This document shows positions 26,815-36,500 of a stretch of 64,000 nucleotides of DNA, in pieces (within the stretch, counting starts at the first letter, position 1; each line of letters begins with the position of its first letter). Made by a program: the position numbers and the translations under genes. Below the pieces are notes generated by a model that searched no databases, was not told where the DNA came from, and was given only the letters and a program-made list of their open reading frames with translations. The stretch comes from an uncultured Clostridia bacterium (GTDB taxonomy: Bacteria > Bacillota > Clostridia > TANB77 > UBA1234): assembly GCA_934149405.1 (NCBI GenBank), contig CAKPEV010000002.1, forward strand, positions 124,001-188,000, read 5' to 3'.

Positions 26815-27678
26815 ATGGACAAATTAAAAAAATTCATGTCTCATGTTGACATGGTGAAAATATCATGTGTGGAAACAACAGAGCTAGTAGAAGAGGCAAG
26901 AAAAATACATCAAACTAACCCTACGCCAACAGCTGCACTTGGAAGAACACTAACAATGGCAGTACTTATGGGAACAATGATGAAAAATGAAACAGACAAA
27001 TTAACAATACAAATACTAGGCGATGGTCCTGCAGGACAAATATTAGCAGTATGCAACAAAAACGGAGAAGTAAAAGGTTGCATAGCTAACCCAATGGCAG
27101 AAGCACCACTAAAGCCGAATGGAAAATTAAATGTAAGTGCAATAATCGGAAAAGGACAATTGAATGTAATAAAAGATATAGGATTAAAAGAGCCATATGT
27201 AGGAAATGTTCCACTACAAACGGGCGAAATAGCAGAAGACTTCGCATATTACTATGCAATGTCAGAACAAACGGCATCAGCAGTTGCTCTAGGGGTACTT
27301 GTTGAAAAGGATGGAAGTGTAAAAAAGGCTGGAGGATACGTATTGCAAATAATGCCAGACACACCAGATGAAATAATAAGTCTGATAGAACAACGCTTAA
27401 AAGAATCAAAATCAATAACACAAATGCTAGAAGAAGGTATGACATTAGAAGAAATAGCAAAATACATATCTGATGATTTAGCAACATATGAAGTCGAAGA
27501 ATTACATCCAAAATATAAATGTGATTGCTCAAGAGAAAGAATGGAAAAAGCATTAATAAGTATAGGAAAAAAAGACATAATGGAATTAGCAGAAGATGAA
27601 GAAACAGAATTAACATGTCAATTCTGCAATAAAAAATACAAATTCAGCAAAGAAGAAATATTAAACTTGATTAAATAA
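26815..27678 (+). CDS. hslO: Redox-regulated chaperone Hsp33
   Basis: Hsp33 is a holdase activated when its C-terminal zinc centre is oxidised. The 287-aa protein has the N-terminal core (GRTLTMAVLMGTMMKN, QILGDGPAGQILAV, GCIANP) and the four zinc cysteines as CDC (about residue 240) and CQFC (about 270), the clostridial CxC...CxxC arrangement. AAGAGGAAT precedes the ATG. It is monocistronic and followed by its own terminator hairpin. Confidence 0.95.
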   Translation: MDKLKKFMSHVDMVKISCVETTELVEEARKIHQTNPTPTAALGRTLTMAVLMGTMMKNETDKLTIQILGDGPAGQILAVCNKNGEVKGCIANPMAEAPLKPNGKLNVSAIIGKGQLNVIKDIGLKEPYVGNVPLQTGEIAEDFAYYYAMSEQTASAVALGVLVEKDGSVKKAGGYVLQIMPDTPDEIISLIEQRLKESKSITQMLEEGMTLEEIAKYISDDLATYEVEELHPKYKCDCSRERMEKALISIGKKDIMELAEDEETELTCQFCNKKYKFSKEEILNLIK

Positions 27679-27688
27679 AAAGACAAAT

Positions 27689-27722
27689 TACCACTCAGCC
27701 TTACGCACAAGGCTGAATGGTA
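27689..27722 (+). terminator. Terminator-like hairpin after hslO
   Basis: A 14-base arm (27689-27702) pairs with 27709-27722 with one mismatch around a 6-base loop. A weak T-content tail follows. Confidence 0.6.
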
Positions 27723-27761
27723 GTTGCTTAAAAATTCTTTTTGAATTATTTTAAAATTTGC

Positions 27762-27891
27762 TTGACTAAGTATGGCAAAGATGTTACAATTTATTTTGCT
27801 GAGAGAAAAAAGATTTCTCTTGAACCTCTTAAGAAAAAAGTCAAAAAAAATAAATTTTTTTATTGACAAAATACTTACTATAAAGTATACT
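27762..27891 (+). promoter_or_regulatory. Tandem promoters of the tRNA cluster
   Basis: P1: TTGACT (27762-27767), 17 bases, TACAAT (27785-27790). P2: TTGACA (27863-27868), 17 bases, TATACT (27886-27891), 27 bases before tRNA-Val. Tandem promoters fit strong tRNA expression. Confidence 0.7.
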
Positions 27892-27918
27892 TAAGAAGTC
27901 GCAAGGCAATATAGAAGT

Positions 27919-27994
27919 GGGCGCTTAGCTCAGCTGGGAGAGCATCTGCCTTACAAGCAGGGGGTCATAGGTTCGAGCCCTATAGTGCCCACCA
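27919..27994 (+). tRNA. tRNA-Val (anticodon TAC)
   Basis: The full cloverleaf includes a 7-bp acceptor stem with one G-U (GGGCGCT with AGTGCCC), D-arm AGCTCAGCTGGGAGAGC, anticodon loop CTTACAA, T-arm GGTTCGAGCCC and encoded CCA. It is first in the Val-Asp-Phe cluster. Confidence 0.97.
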
Positions 27995-28035
27995 CTTTCT
28001 TTAAAATCATGCATAAACGCGTGATAAAATACAAT

Positions 28036-28112
28036 GGCCTGATAGCTCAGTTGGTTAGAGCGCTAGCCTGTCACGCTAGAGGTCGAGGGTTCGAGCCCCT
28101 TTCAGGTCGCCA
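28036..28112 (+). tRNA. tRNA-Asp (anticodon GTC)
   Basis: The acceptor stem GGCCTGA pairs with TCAGGTC (one G-U). D-arm AGCTCAGTTGGTTAGAGC, anticodon loop CTGTCAC, T-arm GGTTCGAGCCC and encoded CCA are all present. Confidence 0.97.
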
Positions 28113-28150
28113 TTATTTTATTAATGGTTATTTTTTTTATTCGAATAAAT

Positions 28151-28226
28151 GCCTACTTAGCTCAGTTGGTAGAGCAAGGGACTGAAAATCCCTGTGTCCG
28201 TGGTTCGATTCCGCGAGTAGGCACCA
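28151..28226 (+). tRNA. tRNA-Phe (anticodon GAA)
   Basis: The acceptor stem GCCTACT pairs with AGTAGGC. The anticodon loop is CTGAAAA, the T-arm GGTTCGATTCC, and CCA is encoded. It is last in the cluster, followed by a terminator. Confidence 0.97.
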
Positions 28227-28229
28227 GAT

Positions 28230-28256
28230 AATAGTAGCGAGAGCTACTATTTTTTT
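28230..28256 (+). terminator. Terminator of the tRNA cluster
   Basis: AATAGTAGC (28230-28238), loop GAGA, GCTACTATT (28243-28251), then a run of T. Confidence 0.88.
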
Positions 28257-28534
28257 GTCTACTCGCAGAAACTGTGCGAGAGCGTAGCGAGGAGTCGGAA
28301 ATAAGCATAGATGGCCTGAAGCATAGCAAGGGGGATCTACACGAAATAGTCGGCTCTTTGTCAATGGTTGGGGTGGAGTAACCTGAAAATTGCTCTGCAT
28401 CAGTTTTTTTGCACTTTCCAAATTAAACATAAAAAATAATGTTTCTTTGCTCAAATTCTTATGTTGTATATGAAAAAATAATGATGTATAATAAATTTGA
28501 TTTTAAAAGCGGATTATACAAAGGAGGAAATTTC
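28257..28534. other. Gene-free gap with GC-richer patch and shared motif
   Basis: Bases about 28257-28385 are richer in G and C than the surroundings, with small inverted and direct repeats (GCGAG and GAGCGTAGCGAG). They include the sequence GGCTCTTTGTCAATGGTTGG (28352-28371). Its complement core recurs at 51951-51966 in another gap, suggesting a remnant of a mobile or repeated element. The minus-strand ORF over this part and the tRNAs is judged spurious. Confidence 0.4.
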
Positions 28535-29116
28535 ATGGAGAATAAAACAAAGGCAAAAATAGTAATGGGTGTTGGAATAGTTGCTATAATATCAGTTATA
28601 GTAGTACTAATAGTTGCAATAGTAAATCCTTGCAAGGTTAATGAAGTTAAGGAAAATTATACATTTTACAATACAGGAAATGTTGCGGAAGAAGGAATGG
28701 AACCAATAAATAAAGAAATGAATTTGGGCGACTTATTGCAAAACGTAAAAAGTGGCGAAGTAGCAGAACTAAAGCCTGTGAAAAATGAGACCGCAGATGA
28801 ACTTTTAGATTTGAAAGAATATAAAGGACTAGAAAAGAGAGTTGCTATATATGAAAGTGATACGGAATACACAGAAATTTGGCTATTTAAAATTTCAAGC
28901 GAGCCTCAAGCATTAGACATATTCAGAATGTTCAATGATCGTATAGAAGATTTAAGAAAAATATATGCTACAAAGACCGCAATAAGCCTAATTGTAAACA
29001 ATGAAAAAAACATTTCAATGAAACAACAAAATGGAATAGTAATAATAATAGTATCTAATGATGCTGAAAACGTTGAAAAAGCAATTGATGAAAAATTTAA
29101 AAGCAAATATGAGTAA
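28535..29116 (+). CDS. Membrane-anchored protein, DUF4358-like
   Basis: The 193-aa protein has a short cytoplasmic start and one helix (VGIVAIISVIVVLIVAIVNP, about residues 10-30), with the rest outside the membrane. The C-terminal part alternates strands and helices (YTEIWLFKISSEPQALDIFRMF and IVIIIVSNDAENVEKAI), which looks like DUF4358 proteins of Clostridia, often lipoproteins. The link is tentative. AAAGGAGG precedes ATG 28535; the frame is open back to 28439, but that part has no ribosome site. It lies 66 bases before a thioredoxin-like gene. Confidence 0.75.
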   Translation: MENKTKAKIVMGVGIVAIISVIVVLIVAIVNPCKVNEVKENYTFYNTGNVAEEGMEPINKEMNLGDLLQNVKSGEVAELKPVKNETADELLDLKEYKGLEKRVAIYESDTEYTEIWLFKISSEPQALDIFRMFNDRIEDLRKIYATKTAISLIVNNEKNISMKQQNGIVIIIVSNDAENVEKAIDEKFKSKYE

Positions 29117-29182
29117 AAAGAGTAGAAATCTAAAATACTAAAATGTACTAGATTAATTGAAAATAATAATGGAGGAATCAAT

Positions 29183-29641
29183 ATGATGAAGTGTATTTTA
29201 ACAATTGTTATTGCCTCAATAATTGCGCTAAATGGTATTGAAATGTATGATGAGACAGATGTTGTTACAAACATAGAAAATGAAATATCAAACATAAAAG
29301 AAAATGTAGAAGTTGTTCAAAGAACAAATGAAATAAAGCATATTACAGGTGAAAATTTTGAAAAAGAAGTATTGAACAGCGATAGAATAGTAATTGTAGA
29401 TTTTTGGGCAACATGGTGCGGTCCATGTAATAGATTAACACCAGTTTTAGAAAAAATTGCATCTGAGAATAGTGATATAAAAATAGCAAAAGCAGATATA
29501 GATAATGAAAATGTAAAAGAATTGAAAGAAAGGTATGAAGTAAAAGGGTACCCAACAATGATAATATTCAAAAACGGTGAAGAAGTAAAAAGAATATTAG
29601 GCTATAGAGAAGAAAGCGAAATTTTAAAAGAAATACGATAA
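29183..29641 (+). CDS. Thioredoxin-like protein with N-terminal signal or anchor
   Basis: The 152-aa protein has a hydrophobic N-terminus (CILTIVIASIIALNGIE), a short acidic linker (ENEISNIKENVEVVQ), then a complete thioredoxin domain with DFWATWCGPC (Cys79, Cys82) and the cis-Pro in KGYPTMIIF. The extra leader of about 50 residues suggests export or membrane attachment, where it could reduce disulfides of the many Cys-containing surface proteins encoded just downstream. That link is inference. GGAGGA precedes the ATG. A terminator follows at 29653. Confidence 0.88.
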   Translation: MMKCILTIVIASIIALNGIEMYDETDVVTNIENEISNIKENVEVVQRTNEIKHITGENFEKEVLNSDRIVIVDFWATWCGPCNRLTPVLEKIASENSDIKIAKADIDNENVKELKERYEVKGYPTMIIFKNGEEVKRILGYREESEILKEIR

Positions 29642-29652
29642 AACAACTAAAG

Positions 29653-29689
29653 AGTGGAGAAAAGCTAAAAAAGCTTCTCTCCACTTTTT
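29653..29689 (+). terminator. Terminator of the thioredoxin-like gene
   Basis: AGTGGAGA (29653-29660) pairs with TCTCCACT (29678-29685), with AGCT/AGCT inside, and a T-run follows. Confidence 0.85.
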
Positions 29690-29746
29690 CTTACGCATAT
29701 AAGTGAAAAAGGCGAAAAGAAAAATAAAAAAAGCAAATATTACAGA

Positions 29747-29930
29747 AATGTTACAAGAATATTAAAAAGCTTGTAACATTTTTTTAACTCAAATTTAACA
29801 AAAGAAAAAAATAGAAAAAAAGCAAACATAAATAATGTACTTCCGTAAACGAAATAAAAAAACAAAATTAATAAAAGTGTTAAAACGCATGCGTTACAGG
29901 ACTAGACACAAAATAATTAAATATTATAAT
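29747..29930 (+). promoter_or_regulatory. Shared surface-gene promoter module, copy 1
   Basis: Terminator hairpin AATGTTACAAG/CTTGTAACATT (29747-29757/29770-29780) with T-run. Then GTACTTCCGTAAA (29837-29849), 53 bases, TAGACA (29903-29908), 16 bases, TATAAT (29925-29930). Motif end to -10 is 75 bases. It lies 42 bases before the 1183-aa gene. Sequence just after the T-run (AACTCAAATTTAA) also matches copy 3. Confidence 0.75.
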
Positions 29931-29972
29931 AAAAGCAAACACGATGGTTAAAAATTAGGAGGGGTAGTACGT

Positions 29973-32900
29973 ATGAAAAAAATATTAAAAAAGACGTTAA
30001 CGATGATGCTTATATTAACTCTTGGAATGGTCAAATCGTCATTAGCAACAGGGACAAAAGATATGATTCCACCAGAAGGTAATATCACGATTACAAACTC
30101 AACAATAACAGAGGGAATAAACTATGTGGATAATCTAGATGTAACTTTAAAGATATCAGCAACAGATAATGTAACAACGTCTGCAAACTTGAAAATGTAT
30201 ATAACAACTACTCCTAACGCAAATCAAATTGAAATTTTGGATGAAGACTGGGAGACATATTCAACTAGCAAAAAAATTACATTGCCGGAAACAAAAGAAA
30301 ATATTAAAATATATGCGTTTTTCAAAGATGAAGCAGGAAATGTATCAGAAATATTTACTGGTGAAAATGTAAAATATAATTTGATTTATGATGCAAACGG
30401 CGGAAAGAATGCTCCTGCTAGCCAAGAATCATATTTCGGAATGTCGATAAAAGTAACAGAAGAAAGACCGACGTATGATGGTAAGTATTTCTTGGGCTGG
30501 AGTACAAATAAAAATTCAACAGTAGCAAGTTATATGCAAAACTCTACAATAACAGCAGAAAGCTTTAAAGGAGCAAACAAAGATATAACATTATACGCAG
30601 TATGGACAAACGATGTAACTAAATTACCTAATCTTGCAGATATGGTCGAAGTAGGTGACTATGTAAATTATCCAGTGTCATACAAGATAGATGAGTTAGT
30701 ATCAGATACGAATGGAGCATATAAAACAGGTTGGAGAGTATATAGTAAGGATGTTGATCTAGACGGAAACTACTCTAAAGGAACTGTAAATCTAATAAGT
30801 GCTGGAATTCCAATGATGTACAACCATACATCCGCACTAAGTTCATCGGTTGTAACAAATTTAGGTAAATCATTTTTGAAAACAGAATTTAGTAATACCA
30901 TTGCGATGAAAGACGATACTTATATACAAAAAGGTTTTATAGCAAATGGAGAATTAATAGACATCTTCACAAATAAATATACAAAGTTTGATTCGTCAAA
31001 TAATCCAGTAGTTAGAGCATTAAATCTTTATGACGTAGCAAATGTTGCAGGATTAGAGATAACGGAAACCAAACCAGACACAGGAAAGATTACACCAAAG
31101 CCAACTTCTGATGAAACACACCCAATAAAACCAACACCCAATGTATCAAAAATGAGTTTAGAAAATAATACAGGAATCAGTGTAAATGCGATTAAAACAC
31201 CAACAAAAGGAGGAACGGATGGGACAATAATAGATAAAGAATTAGTAGATTTTTCTGGAGTTCCAATATTGTCATTTGAAGGTGATACAAAACTAATAGG
31301 TGAGCAATATAAAGGAATATACAATATAGGAATAAGATATTTCTTGGCATCAAGAGCAGCCAAAACACTAGTATGGGGAGTAGGCGATGATGGTGTTATC
31401 ACAGCATATCCATCAAAAAGTGTTGCAGGTGTAAGACCTATATTATCATTAAAAACTACTACAAAAACAACAGGGTATGATAGACATGGAATATGGGAGC
31501 TTGAAGCCGAAGATAAAGTAACAGTTACATTGAAAGGCTATACTAGAAAAGAAATAAAAGTCGGTGGCACATATGGTAATTTTGAAACAGTAACAAAAAA
31601 AGGGCATACATTCAAAGGATGGTACACAAAAGAAAATGGACAAGGAACCAAAATAGAAGCAAATACAGTAGTAACAGAAACACAAAACCACACATTATAT
31701 CCATATTTCGAACCAATAAGCGTAACAGTAACATTCGATGCAAATGGAGGAACAGTAGGAACAAGTGCAAAAACAGTAACGTATGGAGAAATGTATGGAG
31801 AATTACCAACACCAACATTAACAAATATGATATTTATAGGTTGGTATACAACAAAAACGGGCGGAACAAGGGTTGTTTCAACAAGCAAATCTCAAAATAT
31901 AAAAGACATAACACTATATGCACATTGGAGTACAACATCAGTAGATATAACATTAGACCCAAATGGAGGAACAGTAGAACCAGAAAAAATAACAGTATCA
32001 GCAACAGGCACATATGGAACATTACCAACACCAGAAAAGGCAGGATATTCATTTACAGGATGGTACACAGATAAAACAGGAGGAACTGTTGTAAAGGCAA
32101 GTACAAGCGTGGATCCGGCAAACACAACATTATATGCACATTGGGCAGTAAGACCGGATACAAAATATACAGTTTATCATATGTTTGAAAATTTAGCAGG
32201 TGACGGATACTCAATTTACAAGATAGAAGAAAAAACAGGAATAACAGAAGCAAGAATTGGATTGGCAGCACAGAAAATAACAATAACAGGTGGAACATAT
32301 ACAAAAGGAACGGTAGAGCCAAACGGAGAAGCAATCACCACCACAACAATTTTGCCAGATGGAAGTAGAACAATATATTTATATTACACAAGAAAAACGT
32401 ATGCATTAACATTAACAAAAGGTACAAACATAGCAGCAGTCACAGGAGCAGGAAGATATAAATATGGTCAAGAGGTAACAATCGATGCAACAGTTGCAGC
32501 AACAACTTCATCATATAGATATGTATTCAATAAATGGACATCAAGCTCAAGCTCATTACTTCCAGACCAAAGTGCAAAACAAGCAATATTTGAAATGCCA
32601 GCAGGAGCAATAACATTAGTAGCAAGTGCAACACAAGAAGAAAGAATATCAGTAACGGTAAACTTTGACGCACAAGGCGGAACAGTAACACCGACACAAA
32701 AACAAGTTAAATATGGAGAAACATATGGAGAATTGCCAACCCCAACAAAAGCAGGATATAAATTCATACGTTGGTATAACGGTTCATATGGAACAGTTAC
32801 AGAAAACACCGAAGTAACAAATTCAAAAGAACATACATTATTTGCAGAATGGCAAGAAATAACATATACAATAACAATAAAACAACCAAGTAGAGGAAGA

Positions 32901-33524
32901 ATATATTACAATGCATCAGATGGATGGAGAGTTGTGAATAACGCATATGTAAACGAGGGAGAAACGGCACAATTCAATATAGATGCAAGTACAGGATATA
33001 AAATAAAATCGACAATCATAGATGGTACAGAAAATTATTTAGATACCCCAAAAAGTTCATTAGTATTTTCAATAGCAGATGTAAGGAAAAACTACACTAT
33101 ATCAGCAAGAATAGAAGAAGTATGTAGATGTTATGGTTGCGACACAGGATTTACAACAGACCATACATGTAGCAAAACAACATGTAATGAATGTGAAAAT
33201 TGTGAAAATCACTATGATTTATGTAGCAAATGCGGAAATTGTTTTATACATTGCGAATGCAATAATAGTGGCGGTGGTTCTACAGGAGATGACCAAGAAA
33301 TATGCTCAGTTTGTAACGGAACTGGATACTCATGTGGATACTATATCAATAGTACACCAATAAAATGTTCGATATGTGGAAAGAAAACTCTAATAAAACA
33401 AGGCTGTTCAACGCATATGTGGGCAGACTCAAAATGTTCAGGTTGTGGAAGTTCATTTAAAACAGGTCCAAGTGAACAAGGATGTGTAACATGTGGCATG
33501 TGTGGAGGAACAGGAAGACACTAA
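29973..33524 (+). CDS. Secreted repeat protein with lectin-like and Cys-rich domains
   Basis: The 1183-aa protein has a signal peptide (about residues 1-26, ending SSLA) and an Ig-like module starting PPEGNITITNSTI (about 32-125). Then come a GGKNAPASQESYFG Flg_new unit and a DUF6273-like part with ...YVNYPVSYK...W and AGVRPILSLK (about 490-500). Several Flg_new/InlB B-type repeats (FDANGGTVGTSAKTVTYGEMYG, similar units after) precede a Cys-rich C-terminus from about 1050. That tail has 23 Cys in about 145 residues, with CSVCNGTGYSC and CGMCGGTG resembling DnaJ zinc motifs. No LPXTG or SLH is seen. It is the first gene of the large surface operon (21 bases to the giant). GGAGGGG precedes the ATG. 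Confidence 0.85.
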   Translation: MKKILKKTLTMMLILTLGMVKSSLATGTKDMIPPEGNITITNSTITEGINYVDNLDVTLKISATDNVTTSANLKMYITTTPNANQIEILDEDWETYSTSKKITLPETKENIKIYAFFKDEAGNVSEIFTGENVKYNLIYDANGGKNAPASQESYFGMSIKVTEERPTYDGKYFLGWSTNKNSTVASYMQNSTITAESFKGANKDITLYAVWTNDVTKLPNLADMVEVGDYVNYPVSYKIDELVSDTNGAYKTGWRVYSKDVDLDGNYSKGTVNLISAGIPMMYNHTSALSSSVVTNLGKSFLKTEFSNTIAMKDDTYIQKGFIANGELIDIFTNKYTKFDSSNNPVVRALNLYDVANVAGLEITETKPDTGKITPKPTSDETHPIKPTPNVSKMSLENNTGISVNAIKTPTKGGTDGTIIDKELVDFSGVPILSFEGDTKLIGEQYKGIYNIGIRYFLASRAAKTLVWGVGDDGVITAYPSKSVAGVRPILSLKTTTKTTGYDRHGIWELEAEDKVTVTLKGYTRKEIKVGGTYGNFETVTKKGHTFKGWYTKENGQGTKIEANTVVTETQNHTLYPYFEPISVTVTFDANGGTVGTSAKTVTYGEMYGELPTPTLTNMIFIGWYTTKTGGTRVVSTSKSQNIKDITLYAHWSTTSVDITLDPNGGTVEPEKITVSATGTYGTLPTPEKAGYSFTGWYTDKTGGTVVKASTSVDPANTTLYAHWAVRPDTKYTVYHMFENLAGDGYSIYKIEEKTGITEARIGLAAQKITITGGTYTKGTVEPNGEAITTTTILPDGSRTIYLYYTRKTYALTLTKGTNIAAVTGAGRYKYGQEVTIDATVAATTSSYRYVFNKWTSSSSSLLPDQSAKQAIFEMPAGAITLVASATQEERISVTVNFDAQGGTVTPTQKQVKYGETYGELPTPTKAGYKFIRWYNGSYGTVTENTEVTNSKEHTLFAEWQEITYTITIKQPSRGRIYYNASDGWRVVNNAYVNEGETAQFNIDASTGYKIKSTIIDGTENYLDTPKSSLVFSIADVRKNYTISARIEEVCRCYGCDTGFTTDHTCSKTTCNECENCENHYDLCSKCGNCFIHCECNNSGGGSTGDDQEICSVCNGTGYSCGYYINSTPIKCSICGKKTLIKQGCSTHMWADSKCSGCGSSFKTGPSEQGCVTCGMCGGTGRH

Positions 33525-33553
33525 AAATATAAAATTTTGAAAGGATGACACGA

Positions 33554-36500
33554 ATGAAAAAGAAAGCGATTATATTAACAATAATAACAATAATTGCGAT
33601 AGGGATAATAACACTGGGAGTATGTTGGCGTAATAAAAACGTCAAAGAAAACTCGAATTTAATATCGTGTGGAAATCATATAGATGAAGACCAAAACATG
33701 CTATGTGATAATTGTGGTGTCGACCTTTCAAAAAGCGGAATCCTAGTAAAGAAAAGTCTAACGCAAAACATAAATGAAAAACAAAAAGTAGAGATAGAAG
33801 GCAATATGCCGGCACAATCAGAATTAACAATAAAAGAAGTAGACGAAAACAAATCCCAAGAAATAGCACAAAAAATATACAAAGATTCGAAAGTAATAGC
33901 ATCTTATGAAATAGGAATAAATAATAAAAATCAAAAATATCAACCAGAAAAACAAGGCGAAAAAGTAATAGTAAAAATAAGCGGATTAGAACTAGAAGAA
34001 GACAAAACATATGTAATCTTGCATATGGAAGATAACAACAAAAAATATGAAAAAATAAATATAAAGAAAATAGGAAAAGACACAGTAGAATTTAAAGCAA
34101 GAAGCTTTTCAACATACATCTTAGTAGAAATAAATGAATATTTTGTAACATTTGAAGGAAACGGAAACTTCAAAGTAAAAACAAATGCAGGAGTGGAAGT
34201 AGAAAGTGGAGAACAACTATTAATAAGTGACTTTTCAAACTTTACAGTAGAACCAGAAGATGGCTATGTAGTGTATGGAGAAATAGAATTAATAGATAAA
34301 GACGGAAAAATAACAATACTAGATAAAAAAGTTTCAAATCTAACAGCAACATACACAATACCAACAATAGAAGGAAGCTCGAGAGTAAAAATAAGAACAA
34401 CTTTTGCTCCAAAAATAACAGAGCAACCAAAAATAACAAAAGCAGTTCCAGGAGAACCAGTATCATTTACAGTAAAATCGCAATATACTCAAAGATATCA
34501 ATGGCAATATAAAGAGCCAGGAATAAATATATGGAAAAACATTGAAGGAACAAAAATAGGAATAGTAGAAAGCAATGAGAAACAATCAAAATTAATAATA
34601 ACAAATGTAACAAAAGCAAATACAGCATTTGAATATAGATGTTTATTAATAAATAACGGATGCAACACAGAGGAAACTGCGGTAAAAACTAATCCAGTAA
34701 TGGCAATCTATACAACAACAAGTGAACTAGATGTCAAATACACAGGAGAAGTATTAGAAGATATAACAGGAAAAATATTAATATCTGGCGACCTTGAATA
34801 TGGAGCAACACTAATTGTAGACACTAGCGAAATAAAACCAACAGATTGTAACTTAACATATAAATGGTATAGCAATTCAATTGCATCAACAGAAAACGGA
34901 ACACAAATAAAAACAGGAACAAACACATATCAAATAACAAAAGCCGAAATAGGAAAATACATATACGTTGAAGTAGTAGCAACAAAAGACGGATATAATG
35001 AAAGAACAATAAAAGCAATAACATACGATACGGTTGGCAAAATGATAATTCAAAAACCAAAAGTAAGTGGAGAATATATCTACACAGGAACAGAGCAAAC
35101 AGTACAACTAGAAAACTATAATACAGCAACAATGACAGCAAGCAATATAACAAGAATAAACTCAGGAAAACAAGTAGTAACTGTATCATTAAAAGATAGC
35201 AGTATTTATTCATGGGAAGACCAAACAACAGAAGATGTAAAACTAGAATGGGAAATAAAGAAACTAGATAGAACATTAACAATAGAAAAATCAGTTGAAT
35301 TAGAACAAGGAAAAACAACAATATTAACATACAAATATGATGGAGAAAATGCAGACGTTTATGTAAAAAATGATAACGAAACAGTAATAAGTGTAACAAA
35401 TACTTCAACAACAAATGGCGGAACATTAACAATAGTAGGAAAAGAAATAGGAAAAGCCAATATAACAATAAACGTAAAAGAAACAACAAACTATGGCGAT
35501 GTAAACGCAAGCATAGAATGCCAAGTAGTTAAAGCACAAGCAGACACAGCAGCCTACATGATAACCGAATGGACAATACCAAGTGCGAATACAACAATTA
35601 AATTACCAGTCCAAGGCACAGGCTTAAACATAACAGTAGATTGGGGCGATGGTACAGATGTAGGAACAGTAACAACATCATTCCCAACACACACATATAC
35701 AGAAGCAGGAACATATGAGATAAAGGTTAGAGGTAATTGCCCAGAATGGGGATATGCAAGTAGCAGTGCTTCATCAAGTACAACAAGTAACTATTACACA
35801 TATACACAATACTTAACAAAAGTAAAACAATTTGGAGAGCTAAATGCAACAAAGTATGGTTTCTCGTGGTGTAAAAATTTAACAGAAGCAAGTGGAGAAA
35901 ACTTAGTAGCAAGCAAAACATTTGAAAATGTAACAGATATGTCATATATGTTTTATAATTGTAGCAACCTAACGAGCTTGGATGTAAGTGGATTTGACAC
36001 ATCAAAGGTAACAGATATGTATGAAATGTTTTCTCATTGTAGCAAACTAACAAGCTTGGATGTAAGTAAGTTTAATACATCAAAGGTAACAGATATGTTA
36101 GGTATGTTTTCTTATTGTAGCAAACTAACGAGCTTGGATGTAAGTAAGTTTAATACATCAAAGGTAACTACTATGTCAGGTATGTTTTATAATTGTGGCA
36201 ACCTAACGAGCTTGGATGTAAGTGGATTTGACACATCAAAGGTAACAAGTATGTCATCTATGTTTGATAATTGTAGCAACCTAACGAGCTTGGATGTAAG
36301 TGGATTTGACACATCAAAGGTAACAGATATGTCAGAAATGTTTTCTTATTGTAGCAAACTAACAAGCTTGGATGTAAGTAAGTTTAATACATCAAATGTA
36401 ACTACTATGTCATCTATGTTTTATTATTGTAGCAAACTAACGAGCTTGGATGTGAGCAAATTTGACACATCAAAGGTAACCAAAATGAGATATATGTTTT

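Noticed and set aside
28137..28454. Minus-strand ORF with ESNHGHRDFQSLALPTELSRH-like ending
   Set aside because: It is antisense to tRNA-Phe and its terminator, a well known kind of spurious protein; it has no ribosome site.
33554..33640. Lipoprotein signal in the giant's N-terminus (LGVC)
   Set aside because: Position -1 is Val, unlike the Gly, Ala or Ser of a lipobox, and the helix reads as a simple membrane anchor.
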